Below, piece after piece: positions 7,860-16,281 of a stretch of 64,000 nucleotides of DNA; position 1 is the first letter of the stretch, and the number at the start of each line of letters is the position of its first letter. Source of the stretch: Pseudanabaena galeata CCNP1313 (GTDB taxonomy: Bacteria > Cyanobacteriota > Cyanobacteriia > Pseudanabaenales > Pseudanabaenaceae); contig NZ_CP112874.1 of the NCBI RefSeq assembly GCF_029910235.1, positions 3,410,001 through 3,474,000 on the forward strand, in the 5' to 3' direction. Made by a program: the position numbers and the translations under genes. Below the pieces are notes generated by a model that did no database searches, was not told where the DNA came from, and saw only the letters and a list, made by a program, of their open reading frames with translations.

Positions 7860-8093
7860 TCACACCCAGCCAAAATCCTCGTCAACATTGCCATTAAACT
7901 CAGCATCTCTAAAATCAGCTTCAGTCGATTGTTGAGAACCTGAAAACATCCCAAACGACATAAACTGACTAGCAAGACTAACTGACTCAGGCTTAAAGAA
8001 AGTCACAAAAACTTGACTCTCCGTGATATCTTGAGGAACTTCTGCTAATTCGATCTTTCCGTTCCGATATATTCCTTGGATTGTCTGTAACAT
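7860..8093 (-). CDS. Antitoxin of the PIN pair
   Basis: A 77-residue protein. MLQTIQGIYRNGKIELAEVP is the AbrB/DUF104-like beta opening found in many cyanobacterial antitoxins. The C-terminal part is acidic (DFRDAEFNGNVDEDFGW), as expected for a disordered toxin-binding tail. It is immediately upstream of, and coupled to, the PIN toxin. Its first twenty bases recur as an orphan fragment at 8741-8760, evidence that this array has been rearranged. Confidence 0.78.
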   Translation of the reverse strand: MLQTIQGIYRNGKIELAEVPQDITESQVFVTFFKPESVSLASQFMSFGMFSGSQQSTEADFRDAEFNGNVDEDFGWV

Positions 8094-8200
8094 AATCGTT
8101 TGCGCTGGTTAATTTGAGCGATCACCAATCAATTGTAGCACTACAACATTTTAGCTAATACTGGTAAAGCGATCTGACTTTATGGGATTAGAGATGATCG
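8094..8200. repeat. TA-array spacer, copy 1
   Basis: The spacer between two minus-strand TA modules. Together with the start of the antitoxin gene it matches 8741-8873 and 9346-9480, sharing segments such as AATTGTAGCA and ACATTTTAGCTAATA. As it lies upstream of each antitoxin it probably carries the promoter, so the three modules may share one regulatory sequence. Confidence 0.8.
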
Positions 8201-8428
8201 CTATCGATACACATCTCGCCGATGACCAACCTTAACCACAGTCACAATCAACCGCCGATCCTGTATTTCATAAACAACACGATAATCACTCAAAACCCGA
8301 ATTCTATATAAATTACTTTCTCCCTTTAGCTTCTTACAACCATCAGGACGAGGATTATCCGCAAGCAACTCAACTTCTGAAACAATAGCCTTGCGTGTAA
8401 CCTCATCCAACTTCCGAATCTCTCGCAA
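8201..8428 (-). CDS. RelE/ParE-family toxin, probably damaged at its 5' end
   Basis: A RelE-like toxin body: DEVTRKAIVSEVELLADNPR, CKKLKGESNLYRIRV, YRVVYEIQD and VVKVGHRRDVYR. The only start in frame is a TTG at 8428, which omits the first beta strand. The frame stays open upstream and reads GYEVGFKPSAL, the usual N terminus, but the ATG at 8458-8460 is one base out of frame. A 1-base deletion after the start codon is the simplest explanation. Either the toxin is silenced or a shortened form is made. The antitoxin gene ends just upstream at 8461. Confidence 0.8.
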   Translation of the reverse strand: MREIRKLDEVTRKAIVSEVELLADNPRPDGCKKLKGESNLYRIRVLSDYRVVYEIQDRRLIVTVVKVGHRRDVYR

Positions 8429-8460
8429 AGCAGAAGGCTTAAACCCAACTTCGTAGCCAT

Positions 8461-8688
8461 CTAACTAATTCCTAGTTCCCTTTTTACATCCATCAAAGGG
8501 ATAAAGCCATCTTCCAGTAAAGCAATTCTCGCATCGGCAAGATCTTCAGCATCTTCCACTTCCTCTAACCAATCGCGTCTCAGCATCAACACCTTGAGAA
8601 TATAATCTGGAAGAGACACATTTAGCCTTGTAGCTTCCAAAGACAGCTCTTGATCTAATGGATTAGGTAAATCTAGCTTGATATTCAT
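8461..8688 (-). CDS. RelB/CopG-like antitoxin
   Basis: A 75-residue protein with a ribbon-helix-helix-like start (LSLEATRLNVSLPDYILKVL) and an acidic linker (EEVEDAEDLADARIALLEDG), ending KRELGIS. This pattern is typical of antitoxins paired with RelE toxins of the DNPRPDGCKKLKG type. It directly precedes the RelE-like gene. If the toxin frame is really broken, this is an orphan antitoxin. Confidence 0.78.
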   Translation of the reverse strand: MNIKLDLPNPLDQELSLEATRLNVSLPDYILKVLMLRRDWLEEVEDAEDLADARIALLEDGFIPLMDVKRELGIS

Positions 8689-8740
8689 ACACTTAGAGTT
8701 TAATTTAGTATATTTTACAATACAAATTTAAAATGATTAT

Positions 8741-8873
8741 GCCTTGGATTGTCTGTAACATAATCGTTTGCGTTGGTTAATTGGAGCGATCGCCAATCAA
8801 TTGTAGCACCACAACATTTTAGCTAATAATGACAGTGATTTGTGATGTGATTAGAGGCGATCGCCCAAAATTA
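8741..8873. repeat. TA-array spacer, copy 2, with orphan antitoxin 5' end
   Basis: Homologous to 8094-8200 and 9346-9480. Bases 8741-8760 repeat the first codons of the antitoxin at 7860-8093 (reverse strand MLQTIQG), although no such gene follows here. This shows that the relB/relE-like module replaced an earlier antitoxin gene at this junction, or that the spacer and gene start were copied together. Confidence 0.8.
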
Positions 8874-9128
8874 TTACTTCCCAATGAGACGTTCATACTC
8901 AGCGTGTGTACCAATCCAAAACCAAGAAATACCCTTTTCAACTTCAATGCCCACTGCCCGATATTCCTTACTAATTCTTACTGACCAATACTTCCCAACT
9001 CTCTTTAAGTGCAAAGATGGATTCGATGGATTCGTTTTTAGTAACTCATAACTTTGATCGGCAATCTCCTGAATAGTCTCAGGTAAAGCTTTGTAGTATT
9101 CCCAAAATCGTCTGGTTGTGAAATGCAT
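8874..9128 (-). CDS. RelE/ParE-like toxin
   Basis: An 84-residue toxin-fold protein: MHFTTRRFWEYYKALPETIQ, HLKRVGKYWSVRISKEYRAVGI and WFWIGTHAEYERLIG. The central basic VGKYWSVRIS-YRAVG stretch is the RelE-type sheet. I start at the ATG whose A is the last base of the antitoxin stop (TAATG), not at the upstream TTG. The 3' end of this gene recurs as a fragment at about 9470-9520. Confidence 0.82.
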   Translation of the reverse strand: MHFTTRRFWEYYKALPETIQEIADQSYELLKTNPSNPSLHLKRVGKYWSVRISKEYRAVGIEVEKGISWFWIGTHAEYERLIGK

Positions 9129-9325
9129 TAGATTTGCTTGCAAAATCCATTTTCAAAATCCTCGATCGCTTCCTGTGCTAAAAAATCTAACTTCCCCGAC
9201 TCAATATCACTCTCTAACTCCTTATCCCAACGTTGATAATCTAAATCCAACAGCCAATCAATAACTTTGCGAAATTCGCTAGGAGGAAGTTCTAATATAG
9301 CCGACTCAATTTGTTGAATAGTCAT
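9128..9325 (-). CDS. Antitoxin partner of the RelE/ParE-like toxin
   Basis: A 65-residue acidic protein: QQIESAILELPPSEFRKVID, then KELESDIESGKLDFLAQEAI. This LPPSEF...W...D...W..E...D..SGKLD layout is that of small cyanobacterial antitoxins coupled to ParE-like toxins. It overlaps the toxin start by one base. It likely represses the operon as a complex with the toxin, by analogy with the family. Confidence 0.8.
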   Translation of the reverse strand: MTIQQIESAILELPPSEFRKVIDWLLDLDYQRWDKELESDIESGKLDFLAQEAIEDFENGFCKQI

Positions 9326-9345
9326 CGTTTTAGAGTTCTATAAAA

Positions 9346-9520
9346 AATAATCGTATGCGTTGGTAATTGGAGCGATCGCCAATAAATTGTAGCCTTGCAA
9401 CATTCTAGCTAACATTGGCAGTGATTTGTAACGTTATAGGATTAGAGGCGATCGCCCAAATATTATTACTTCCCAATGAGACGTTCATACTCAGCGTGTG
9501 TATCAAGCCAAAACCAATAC
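9346..9520. repeat. TA-array spacer, copy 3, with 3' end of a toxin gene
   Basis: Third copy of the spacer, upstream of the antitoxin at 9128-9325. Its right part (about 9470-9520) repeats the last codons of the toxin at 8874-9128 (TTCCCAATGAGACGTTCATA), then diverges. Each spacer therefore joins the tail of one toxin gene to the promoter of the next antitoxin gene. Confidence 0.8.
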
Positions 9521-9649
9521 AACTAAAACATCAACATCATTTAATTCGATAGCTTCAGAAACCACATCGACAGATTGCAGATCGCAATCCACACCAATCA
9601 TCAATCCCGCCATCACCAATAAACGATCTGAAGGATGTTGATTGAGTAT
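9503..9649 (-). pseudogene. Unidentified coding remnant joined to the spacer repeat
   Basis: A minus-strand frame without start codon reads HPSDRLLVMAGLMIGVDCDL, then QSVDVVSEAIELNDVDVLVV, and stops at 9503-9505 inside the repeated toxin tail. The valine-rich strand pattern looks like real protein, but I cannot name the family. It is probably the remainder of another lost cassette. Confidence 0.4.
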
Positions 9650-9652
9650 TAA

Positions 9653-9725
9653 TTAACGTGAGTTCGATATAGCCATTTGCGGCGTGCAAAGCACGCCGCA
9701 AATGGCTATATCGAACTGACATTAG
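9653..9725. repeat. Short form of the TTAACGT palindromic element
   Basis: A perfect 27-bp-arm palindrome (9661-9717) with apex AAA, extended by imperfect TTAACGTGAGTTCGA ends. Longer 117-bp relatives with the same ends and the same inner GCCATTTGCGGCGTGC arm lie at 21344-21460 and 48702-48818. This copy lacks their second hairpin. Confidence 0.9.
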
Positions 9726-9810
9726 TTAGCTATTAGAGTTATAACCAAGGCTTTAAAATTAGAGATCGCGCTTACATTAGGCGATCTCTAATCTATATCA
9801 CTACTCCAAA

Positions 9811-9843
9811 AAAAAGTTGCACCTCGCAGAGGTGCAACTTTTT
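9811..9843 (-). terminator. Probable ilvN terminator
   Basis: A 15-bp perfect stem (AAAAAGTTGCACCTC, loop GCA) with flanking A and T runs on both sides, about 95 bp beyond the ilvN stop. It reads as an intrinsic terminator in the ilvN direction and would also work in the opposite direction. Confidence 0.7.
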
Positions 9844-9863
9844 AGTTTTAATTGGTTAGTGCA

Positions 9864-9884
9864 GTGCGGCGCTTAGCGCCGCAC
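9864..9884. repeat. Small GC-rich palindrome, apex TTA
   Basis: GTGCGGCGC, TTA, GCGCCGCAC: a perfect 9-bp-arm palindrome with no T run. It is one of the many triloop palindromes in the window. Confidence 0.8.
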
Positions 9885-9936
9885 ATCCTTAACGAGAAAT
9901 AACTTAGGACTGTGACAAATAGCGATCGCTAAAAAA

Positions 9937-10476
9937 TCAGAAATTAGAGACCGCACTACCTAGGCTATTTTTAGAAATTTTGAGATATTCCGTATTTACA
10001 CCTGATTCACGGGTCAGCGAAACTTTACCAGTACGGGCAATTTCGCGAATGCCAAACTTGTTTAACATCTTCAAAATCGCCACCATCTTTCCAGGGTCGC
10101 CCACCACTTCGATCGTTAGGAAATCATCAGCTACATCAACAATACGGGCGCGGAAAATTTGGGATATTTCAATAATTTCCGATCGCACATTCGGGGCGGC
10201 GTTCACCTTGACGAGCATCAACTCGCGCTCAACACAGGGAATATCAGTAAAATCAAGAATTGTGATCACATTGATCAGTTTATGCAACTGCTTAGTGATT
10301 TGCTCAATCGTGTGATCGTCGCCTGAGACAACCATCGTAATGCGCGTAAATCCATCTTGCTCAGCAGTCCCAACCGCAAGGCTCTCGATATTAAAACCTC
10401 GGCGGGCGAACAAGCTAGCAATGCGGGTCAGCACGCCTGCCTCATCTTGGACGACAACGGAGAGAGTATGTTTCAT
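9937..10476 (-). CDS. ilvN: Acetolactate synthase small (regulatory) subunit
   Basis: A 179-residue regulatory subunit of acetohydroxyacid synthase, the first enzyme of branched-chain amino acid synthesis. The N-terminal ACT domain is clear ([20 protein letters not shown], then [12 protein letters not shown]), and the C-terminal half (MLVKVNAAP...FRARIVDV...[13 protein letters not shown]) is the family's second ACT-like domain. It binds valine and modulates the catalytic subunit encoded elsewhere. Length is slightly above the usual 160-170 because of a short C-terminal tail. It is transcribed alone and followed by a terminator hairpin. Confidence 0.95.
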   Translation of the reverse strand: MKHTLSVVVQDEAGVLTRIASLFARRGFNIESLAVGTAEQDGFTRITMVVSGDDHTIEQITKQLHKLINVITILDFTDIPCVERELMLVKVNAAPNVRSEIIEISQIFRARIVDVADDFLTIEVVGDPGKMVAILKMLNKFGIREIARTGKVSLTRESGVNTEYLKISKNSLGSAVSNF

Positions 10477-10589
10477 GGTGACAAATTCGGCAAATAAACA
10501 GCACAGTAGACTATATTAATGACTTTGGTTACCTTATTGCGATTATCAAGATACATATTGATAGCGATTAAGGTGCTTGGTTTTCAACA

Positions 10590-10716
10590 GCAATTCTCAT
10601 TATGAAACCGATTTTGGTGTTTACAGCGCCGAAGGCGCTGTAAACACCAAAATCGGTTTTTTGAAAGCCCGCCGTTGGCGGGCTTTCAAAAAACCGATTT
10701 TTATAATTAGAATTGC
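10590..10716. repeat. Compound double-hairpin element, copy 1
   Basis: An approximately 126-bp element with inverted ends (GCAATTCTCATTAT / ATAATTAGAATTGC) enclosing two hairpins. The first has apex GAA (arm ending TTTACAGCGCC), the second apex GTT (GAAAGCCCGCC). A relative in the opposite orientation is at 51578-51703. It lies between the divergent ilvN and rsmH genes. Confidence 0.88.
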
Positions 10717-10781
10717 TGAGTTTACAAACCTAAAAGGGACACAAAGCCCCACCTAGTTTATCTATTCAAACCTCAAAAAAT

Positions 10782-11645
10782 ATGACTGCCCAGTTTCATC
10801 ATGTTCCCGTGCTTGCCGAACCCACGATCGCAGGCTTAGAAATTGTTGCAGGTGGGGTATATCTGGACTGCACTGTGGGCGGTGGTGGACATAGCGCGTT
10901 AATTTTGCAAGCAGCAGAGAATGTAAGTTTAGTAGGGATTGATCGGGATGAAATGGCGATCGCCGCCGCAAGTGACACCCTCAAAGATTATGCAGATCGG
11001 GTTAGTTTTTGGCGCGGTAACTTTTGTGAATATCAGCCATCATCGGAATTGAAATTTGATGGTATTCTAGCGGATCTGGGTGTGAGTTCGACTCAGTTTG
11101 ATGTTGCCGAGCGGGGATTTAGTTTCCGAGAGTCAGGCGATCTTGATATGCGAATGGATAATCGCCAAACTCTCACTGCCGCCGAAATCATCAATCACTA
11201 TAAAGAAGTAGAACTTGCTGATATCTTTTTTAAACTTGGTGAAGAAAGACTGTCGCGGCGGATTGCCCGTCAAATTGTCGAGAAGCGCCCCTTTAAGACT
11301 ACATTGGAACTCGCTAATGCAATTTCTGCCTGCGTTCCCTCCAGTTATCGTCACGGTAGAATTCATCCCGCCACCAGAACTTTTCAAGCTTTGCGAATCG
11401 CCGTTAATCGAGAATTAGAAAGTCTCGAAAAATGGTTAGCCATTGCTCCCAATTGGTTAAAGACTAGCGGTAAAATTGCTGTGATTACATTTCATAGTCT
11501 TGAGGATCGAATTGTTAAGCATACTTTTCGCGAGGACGATCGCTTACAAGTACTAACCAAAAAAGTCATCATCGCTACTGATGAGGAAACTAGAGCAAAC
11601 CCTAGAGCGCGTTCTGCTAAGTTACGCATTGCTCAAAGGATTTAA
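10782..11645 (+). CDS. rsmH: 16S rRNA (cytosine-1402 N4) methyltransferase
   Basis: A 287-residue RsmH (MraW) enzyme, which uses S-adenosylmethionine to methylate C1402 of 16S rRNA in the decoding centre. The SAM-binding motif is [15 protein letters not shown], with the second acidic site at [10 protein letters not shown]. Family landmarks [44 protein letters not shown] and [12 protein letters not shown] are all present. It is somewhat shorter than the E. coli protein (313), as usual in cyanobacteria. It stands alone, not in a dcw cluster. Confidence 0.97.
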   Translation: MTAQFHHVPVLAEPTIAGLEIVAGGVYLDCTVGGGGHSALILQAAENVSLVGIDRDEMAIAAASDTLKDYADRVSFWRGNFCEYQPSSELKFDGILADLGVSSTQFDVAERGFSFRESGDLDMRMDNRQTLTAAEIINHYKEVELADIFFKLGEERLSRRIARQIVEKRPFKTTLELANAISACVPSSYRHGRIHPATRTFQALRIAVNRELESLEKWLAIAPNWLKTSGKIAVITFHSLEDRIVKHTFREDDRLQVLTKKVIIATDEETRANPRARSAKLRIAQRI

Positions 11646-11694
11646 GAGATTTATATAAAGCTTTGTCCAATGGGACAACAATAGGCAAACATCT

Positions 11695-14600
11695 ATGCGT
11701 CCAACCAGCACCAGCGATCGCCTTCCTCACATTGATGGTTATCAATTAACTGCGCCACTTTTTGAGGGTGCGCGAACTCTTGTTTATCGAGGCATAAGGC
11801 TAGCGGATGGACTAACGGTAATCTTGAAAATGCTGAGAAGCGATCGCCCCTCAGTTGATGACCTATTGCAACTGCGTAACCAGTACACGATTTCCAAAGA
11901 TCTCAGCTTGGCAGGAATAGTCCAGCCGCTCAGTTTAGAAACCTATGGCAATGGGTTTGTGATTGTCATGGCTGATGAGGGATATATCTCACTTGCTGAT
12001 TACGCCAAGACGCAGCCACTCAATCTGAGAAGATTTTTGGCGATCGCTATGCAGCTGGCGACGATTCTCCATGACCTGTATCAACAGCGGGTGATCCATA
12101 AGGATATTAACCCTAGCAATATTTTGATTGATCCTGTGAGTCAGCAGGTAAAGATTACTGATTTTGAGCTAGCGACAAGACTACCCCATGAGATTCAGAC
12201 CATTGTCAACATCAATGTTTTGGAAGGAACCCTTGCTTATATGGCTCCAGAGCAGACTGGAAGGATGAACTGTGGAATTGATTACCGCAGTGACTTTTAT
12301 GCCCTAGGGGTGACTTTTTTTGAATTGTTAACAGGACAGCTACCTTGTTCATCGGATGATCCCTTGGAACAGATCCATTTTCATCTAGCTGTGCCTGCGC
12401 CCCTAGTATGTGAACTCAAGCCAGAGTTGCCCTTGGTCATTGGACAGATCGTGGCGAAACTCATGGCAAAAAATGTAGAGGAGCGCTATCAGAGTGCCTT
12501 GGGTTTGAAGCATGATCTCGAAATTTCTCTTCAGCAGCTTAGGGAAACTGGAACCATTGCTCCCTTTGCGATCGCTACTAGAGATCTCAGCGATCGCTTT
12601 TTGATCCCCGAAAAGATCTATGGACGTAGCCTTGAAATTCAGATATTGCTCAATGTGTTTAAGCAAGTTGCCCAAGGTAGTACGCAACTGATGTTGGTAG
12701 CTGGTTTTTCTGGTGTTGGCAAAACCGCAGTGATCAACGAAGTGCATAAACCAATTGTCCGTAAACGCGGCTACTTCATCAAAGGCAAATTTGATCAATT
12801 AAATCGCAATATCCCTTTTTCGGCATTTGTACAAGCTTTCCGTGATTTGATTGGGCAACTGCTGAGCGAAAGCGACACTCAATTGCTGGTATGGAAAAAT
12901 AAAATCCTTGAAGCACTAGGTGAAAATGGACAAGTAGTGATGGATGTGATTCCAGAACTAGAGAAAATTATTGGTAGCCAACCAAATGTTCATAAATTGA
13001 CAGGAAATGCTGCTCAAAATCGATTCAATCTATTATTCCAGAAATTTATTCAAGTCTTCTCTGCTCCTCAACATCCTTTAGTGATCTTCCTTGATGACTT
13101 GCAGTGGGCTGATTCTGCTTCTCTACAGTTATTGCAACTCTTGATGCAGGAGACAGGCTACCTATTGATCTTGGGAGCCTATCGCGATAACGAAATATCA
13201 TCGGTGCATCCATTGATGTTGACGGTGAATGAGATTATCAAGACGGAAGTGACTGTCAAGACAATTATTTTACAACCATTAATTCAGGAAGATATTAATC
13301 AATTAGTAGCAGACACCTTAAGTTGCGATCGCCTTCTGGCTCAGCCCCTCACTGAGTTGGTCTATCAAAAGGCTCAAGGTAATCCGTTCTTTACGACTCA
13401 ATTTCTCAAGGCTTTGCATGAAGATAAAATGATCCAGTTCATCTCTGGTGAAGATACAAGTCAAGGCTGGCAATGTGATATTAGCCAAATTAGACTACAA
13501 AGCCTAACGGAAAATGTTGTAGATTTCATGGCGCACCAGTTGCAGAAACTTCCTCCTGCGACCCAAGAAGCACTGAAATTAGCAGCCTGTATTGGAGCAG
13601 AGTTTGATTTGCAGACATTAGCGATTATTGCTGAGCGATCGCCTTCACAAACTGCGACAGCCCTGTGGAAAGCTTTAGAGAATGGCTTAATTATTCCTCT
13701 CAATCAAATTTATAAATTTTTTCAAAATGAATTGGATAATGAATTGGATTTTGATGATCGGGATGCATTGCCATCTATTCCGATTTACCGCTTTCTCCAT
13801 GATCGAGTACAGCAGGCTGCTTATTCGCTGATTCCCGAATCTCAAAAAGAAATCGTCCACTTAAATATCGGTCGAGGGCTTTGGGAACGCCTATCCAAGG
13901 AGGAGCGTGAGTTACACCTCTTCCAGATTGTCAATCATCTCAATATGGGTATATCCCACATTTATGGTCAAAGAGAGCGGGAGGAACTAGCGCAATTAAA
14001 CAGGCAAGCTGGCGAAAAAGCCAAAAATTCGGCTGCTTACGAGGCGGCGATGGATTATCTGAATACAGGGTTAAAGCTGCTATCGGCTCAATCTTGGCAC
14101 ACCCATTACGACCTGAGCCTATCTCTGCATCAACTTGCGGTGGAAGTCGCCTATATTTTGGGTGCATACGCCCAGATGAATTCGCTGATGCAAGTCAGTT
14201 TCCAAAACACTAAAAATCATTTAGATCGCGTCAAGTTCCATGAAATTCAGATTCTTGCCCTAGTAGCGCAAAATCAGACCAGAGCAGCCGTTGACTATAC
14301 TCGTAAAATTTTGCCGATCTTTGGGGTACATCTTCCCCAGAAATTATCGAAATTGCGAACAATCTTAGGATTTTTTGCCACCCTTTATCGGATGATCGGC
14401 AAAAAGCCCAAGGATTTACTCGATCTGCCTATGATGTCTAATCCCTACAAATTAGCAGCTTGCCATCTCTTCAATGCCATTGGTGCTGCCTCAGAAAGGG
14501 AAATGCCTGAGATTTTACCATTCATCACCTTTACAGGAATCGCTCTGTACCTGCGTTATGGCAATATCCCTAAATCATCGATGGCCTATACGATCTATGC

Positions 14601-16278
14601 GTTTTTGCTGTGCGAGAAACTTAATCGCGTTGATGCGGGATATGCGATCGGCAAAGCCGCGATCGCTCTCTGTCACAAGACTTCCTCTAAGGCGGCGCTA
14701 GCTCCCACTCTCTTTCTCTGGAATCGCTTCATCGCCTATCGTAAGGAATCTCTACGTACCACGTTACCGCTATTGTTAGAAGCTTATCAAGTCAGTCTGG
14801 AGGTTGGAGATGTCGAGTATGCCGCCTACAGCCTTGCTGTTTACTATTTGCAAGACTATTTAACGGGCAAAAATTTGGGGGACTTGCAAAGAGAGGCGAT
14901 CGCTGCCCGTCCGACTTTGCAGAAACTTAAGCAACGGGCTATGTCCGCTCTGATTGATGTCAACTGCCAAGCGATCGCTAACCTCACCACCATCACTGAC
15001 GATCCATGTAAACTAGTGGGTCGCTTTTTTGATGAAACGACCATCAGTGATAGAGATAAGCAATTGAGACTTTATACCAGCTTCCGCAAACTTCAGATTG
15101 CATTTTTATTTCAGCGCTATCCCGTTGCCTTGGAGCAGATGGCGATTATTGAAGTAATGCAGCAATTGGTTGAGGGAACCTTTGTCAAAACTCTATGCCA
15201 TTTTTATGCCGCTCTGGTCAGATTGGCTCAATATCCCTCCTTGTCAAAGCAACAGAAAAAAATCTATTTCACTAAAATCAAGGCAGATCTTCAACGTCTT
15301 ACCAAACTCGCCAAATCAGCTCCCATGAATTATCAGCATAAGGTTTGGCTATTGGAAGCTGAATACTTCAGGGTATTGGGCAAATCTAGTCAAGCAGCAG
15401 ATTTATACGATCGCGCCATTACGGGAGCCAAGGAACATAAGTATATCCAAGAGGAAGCCTTAGCTAATGAGCTTGCCGCTAGGTTCTATCTTGATTTGGG
15501 AAAAGATAAAATCGCTCAAGTTTATATGACTGAAGCTTACTATGGCTATGTGCGCTGGGGTGCGACCGCCAAAGTCCTTGATTTAGAAACACAATATCCA
15601 CAACTGCTCAGTTTTGTACTTCAGCAAGCCAATTGCTCTAGTTTGGCGGCTCCATCATCCACCCGTATCTCCAGTACCAACTCTCAAGCGATCGCGCTTA
15701 CTGCTCTCATCAAAGCATCTCAATCAATTTCTGAAGAAATTCAACTCGATCAACTCTTCACAACAATTTTAAATACGATGATCGTCAATGCTGGTGCTGA
15801 TAAATGTATTTTATTACTACAAGCAGAACAGGAATTACAGATCGTCGCTATGGCAAAATCTGGACAATCACCACAGATATTCACTCATCCTATTCCTCTA
15901 GAACTCAGTGAAGAAGTCGCAACTACTGTCATAAATCGGGTCAAGCGGAGTTTTGAACCTCTAGTACTAGGAGATGCGCGGGAAAGTTCTCAATTTGCAG
16001 GCGATCGCTATATTGAGCAACAACAACCTAAGAGTATTTTCTGTAGTCCTATAATTAATCAAGGACAAGTGTTAGGGGTTTTATATTTGGAAAATAATTT
16101 GATCGTGGGCGCATTTACCGATGAACATCTTGAAGTGTTAAATTTGCTTTGCAACCAAGCAGCTATATCGATTAAATATGCTCAAATCTACAGAAGCCTA
16201 GAACAACAAGTAGAACAGCAATCCCAAGAATTTGCGAATTTTACCTCTCAAAGACCAAATCAGCCCCATCGGAGATAA
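11695..16278 (+). CDS. Giant Ser/Thr protein kinase - AAA ATPase - GAF signalling protein
   Basis: A 1527-residue multidomain sensor. Residues about 15-285 are a Hanks-type kinase (catalytic loop VIHKDINPSNILI, DFE in place of DFG in ITDFELA, APEQTGRMN). Next is a STAND/AAA ATPase with Walker A AGFSGVGKT (near 340) and Walker B VIFLDDLQWAD (near 465). A long helical repeat region (about 780-1320) follows, then a GAF domain (about 1340-1505). Most cyanobacterial relatives continue into a histidine kinase. Here the protein stops after a short coiled coil, and the histidine kinase is the next gene, 3 bp downstream. The pair likely works as one pathway. The DFE change may weaken kinase activity. 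Confidence 0.9.
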   Translation: MRPTSTSDRLPHIDGYQLTAPLFEGARTLVYRGIRLADGLTVILKMLRSDRPSVDDLLQLRNQYTISKDLSLAGIVQPLSLETYGNGFVIVMADEGYISLADYAKTQPLNLRRFLAIAMQLATILHDLYQQRVIHKDINPSNILIDPVSQQVKITDFELATRLPHEIQTIVNINVLEGTLAYMAPEQTGRMNCGIDYRSDFYALGVTFFELLTGQLPCSSDDPLEQIHFHLAVPAPLVCELKPELPLVIGQIVAKLMAKNVEERYQSALGLKHDLEISLQQLRETGTIAPFAIATRDLSDRFLIPEKIYGRSLEIQILLNVFKQVAQGSTQLMLVAGFSGVGKTAVINEVHKPIVRKRGYFIKGKFDQLNRNIPFSAFVQAFRDLIGQLLSESDTQLLVWKNKILEALGENGQVVMDVIPELEKIIGSQPNVHKLTGNAAQNRFNLLFQKFIQVFSAPQHPLVIFLDDLQWADSASLQLLQLLMQETGYLLILGAYRDNEISSVHPLMLTVNEIIKTEVTVKTIILQPLIQEDINQLVADTLSCDRLLAQPLTELVYQKAQGNPFFTTQFLKALHEDKMIQFISGEDTSQGWQCDISQIRLQSLTENVVDFMAHQLQKLPPATQEALKLAACIGAEFDLQTLAIIAERSPSQTATALWKALENGLIIPLNQIYKFFQNELDNELDFDDRDALPSIPIYRFLHDRVQQAAYSLIPESQKEIVHLNIGRGLWERLSKEERELHLFQIVNHLNMGISHIYGQREREELAQLNRQAGEKAKNSAAYEAAMDYLNTGLKLLSAQSWHTHYDLSLSLHQLAVEVAYILGAYAQMNSLMQVSFQNTKNHLDRVKFHEIQILALVAQNQTRAAVDYTRKILPIFGVHLPQKLSKLRTILGFFATLYRMIGKKPKDLLDLPMMSNPYKLAACHLFNAIGAASEREMPEILPFITFTGIALYLRYGNIPKSSMAYTIYAFLLCEKLNRVDAGYAIGKAAIALCHKTSSKAALAPTLFLWNRFIAYRKESLRTTLPLLLEAYQVSLEVGDVEYAAYSLAVYYLQDYLTGKNLGDLQREAIAARPTLQKLKQRAMSALIDVNCQAIANLTTITDDPCKLVGRFFDETTISDRDKQLRLYTSFRKLQIAFLFQRYPVALEQMAIIEVMQQLVEGTFVKTLCHFYAALVRLAQYPSLSKQQKKIYFTKIKADLQRLTKLAKSAPMNYQHKVWLLEAEYFRVLGKSSQAADLYDRAITGAKEHKYIQEEALANELAARFYLDLGKDKIAQVYMTEAYYGYVRWGATAKVLDLETQYPQLLSFVLQQANCSSLAAPSSTRISSTNSQAIALTALIKASQSISEEIQLDQLFTTILNTMIVNAGADKCILLLQAEQELQIVAMAKSGQSPQIFTHPIPLELSEEVATTVINRVKRSFEPLVLGDARESSQFAGDRYIEQQQPKSIFCSPIINQGQVLGVLYLENNLIVGAFTDEHLEVLNLLCNQAAISIKYAQIYRSLEQQVEQQSQEFANFTSQRPNQPHRR

Positions 16279-16281
16279 TTA

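Noticed and set aside
12403..12798. 131-residue minus-strand ORF within the giant kinase gene
   Set aside because: Antisense to the conserved ATPase domain; arises from codon bias of the real gene.
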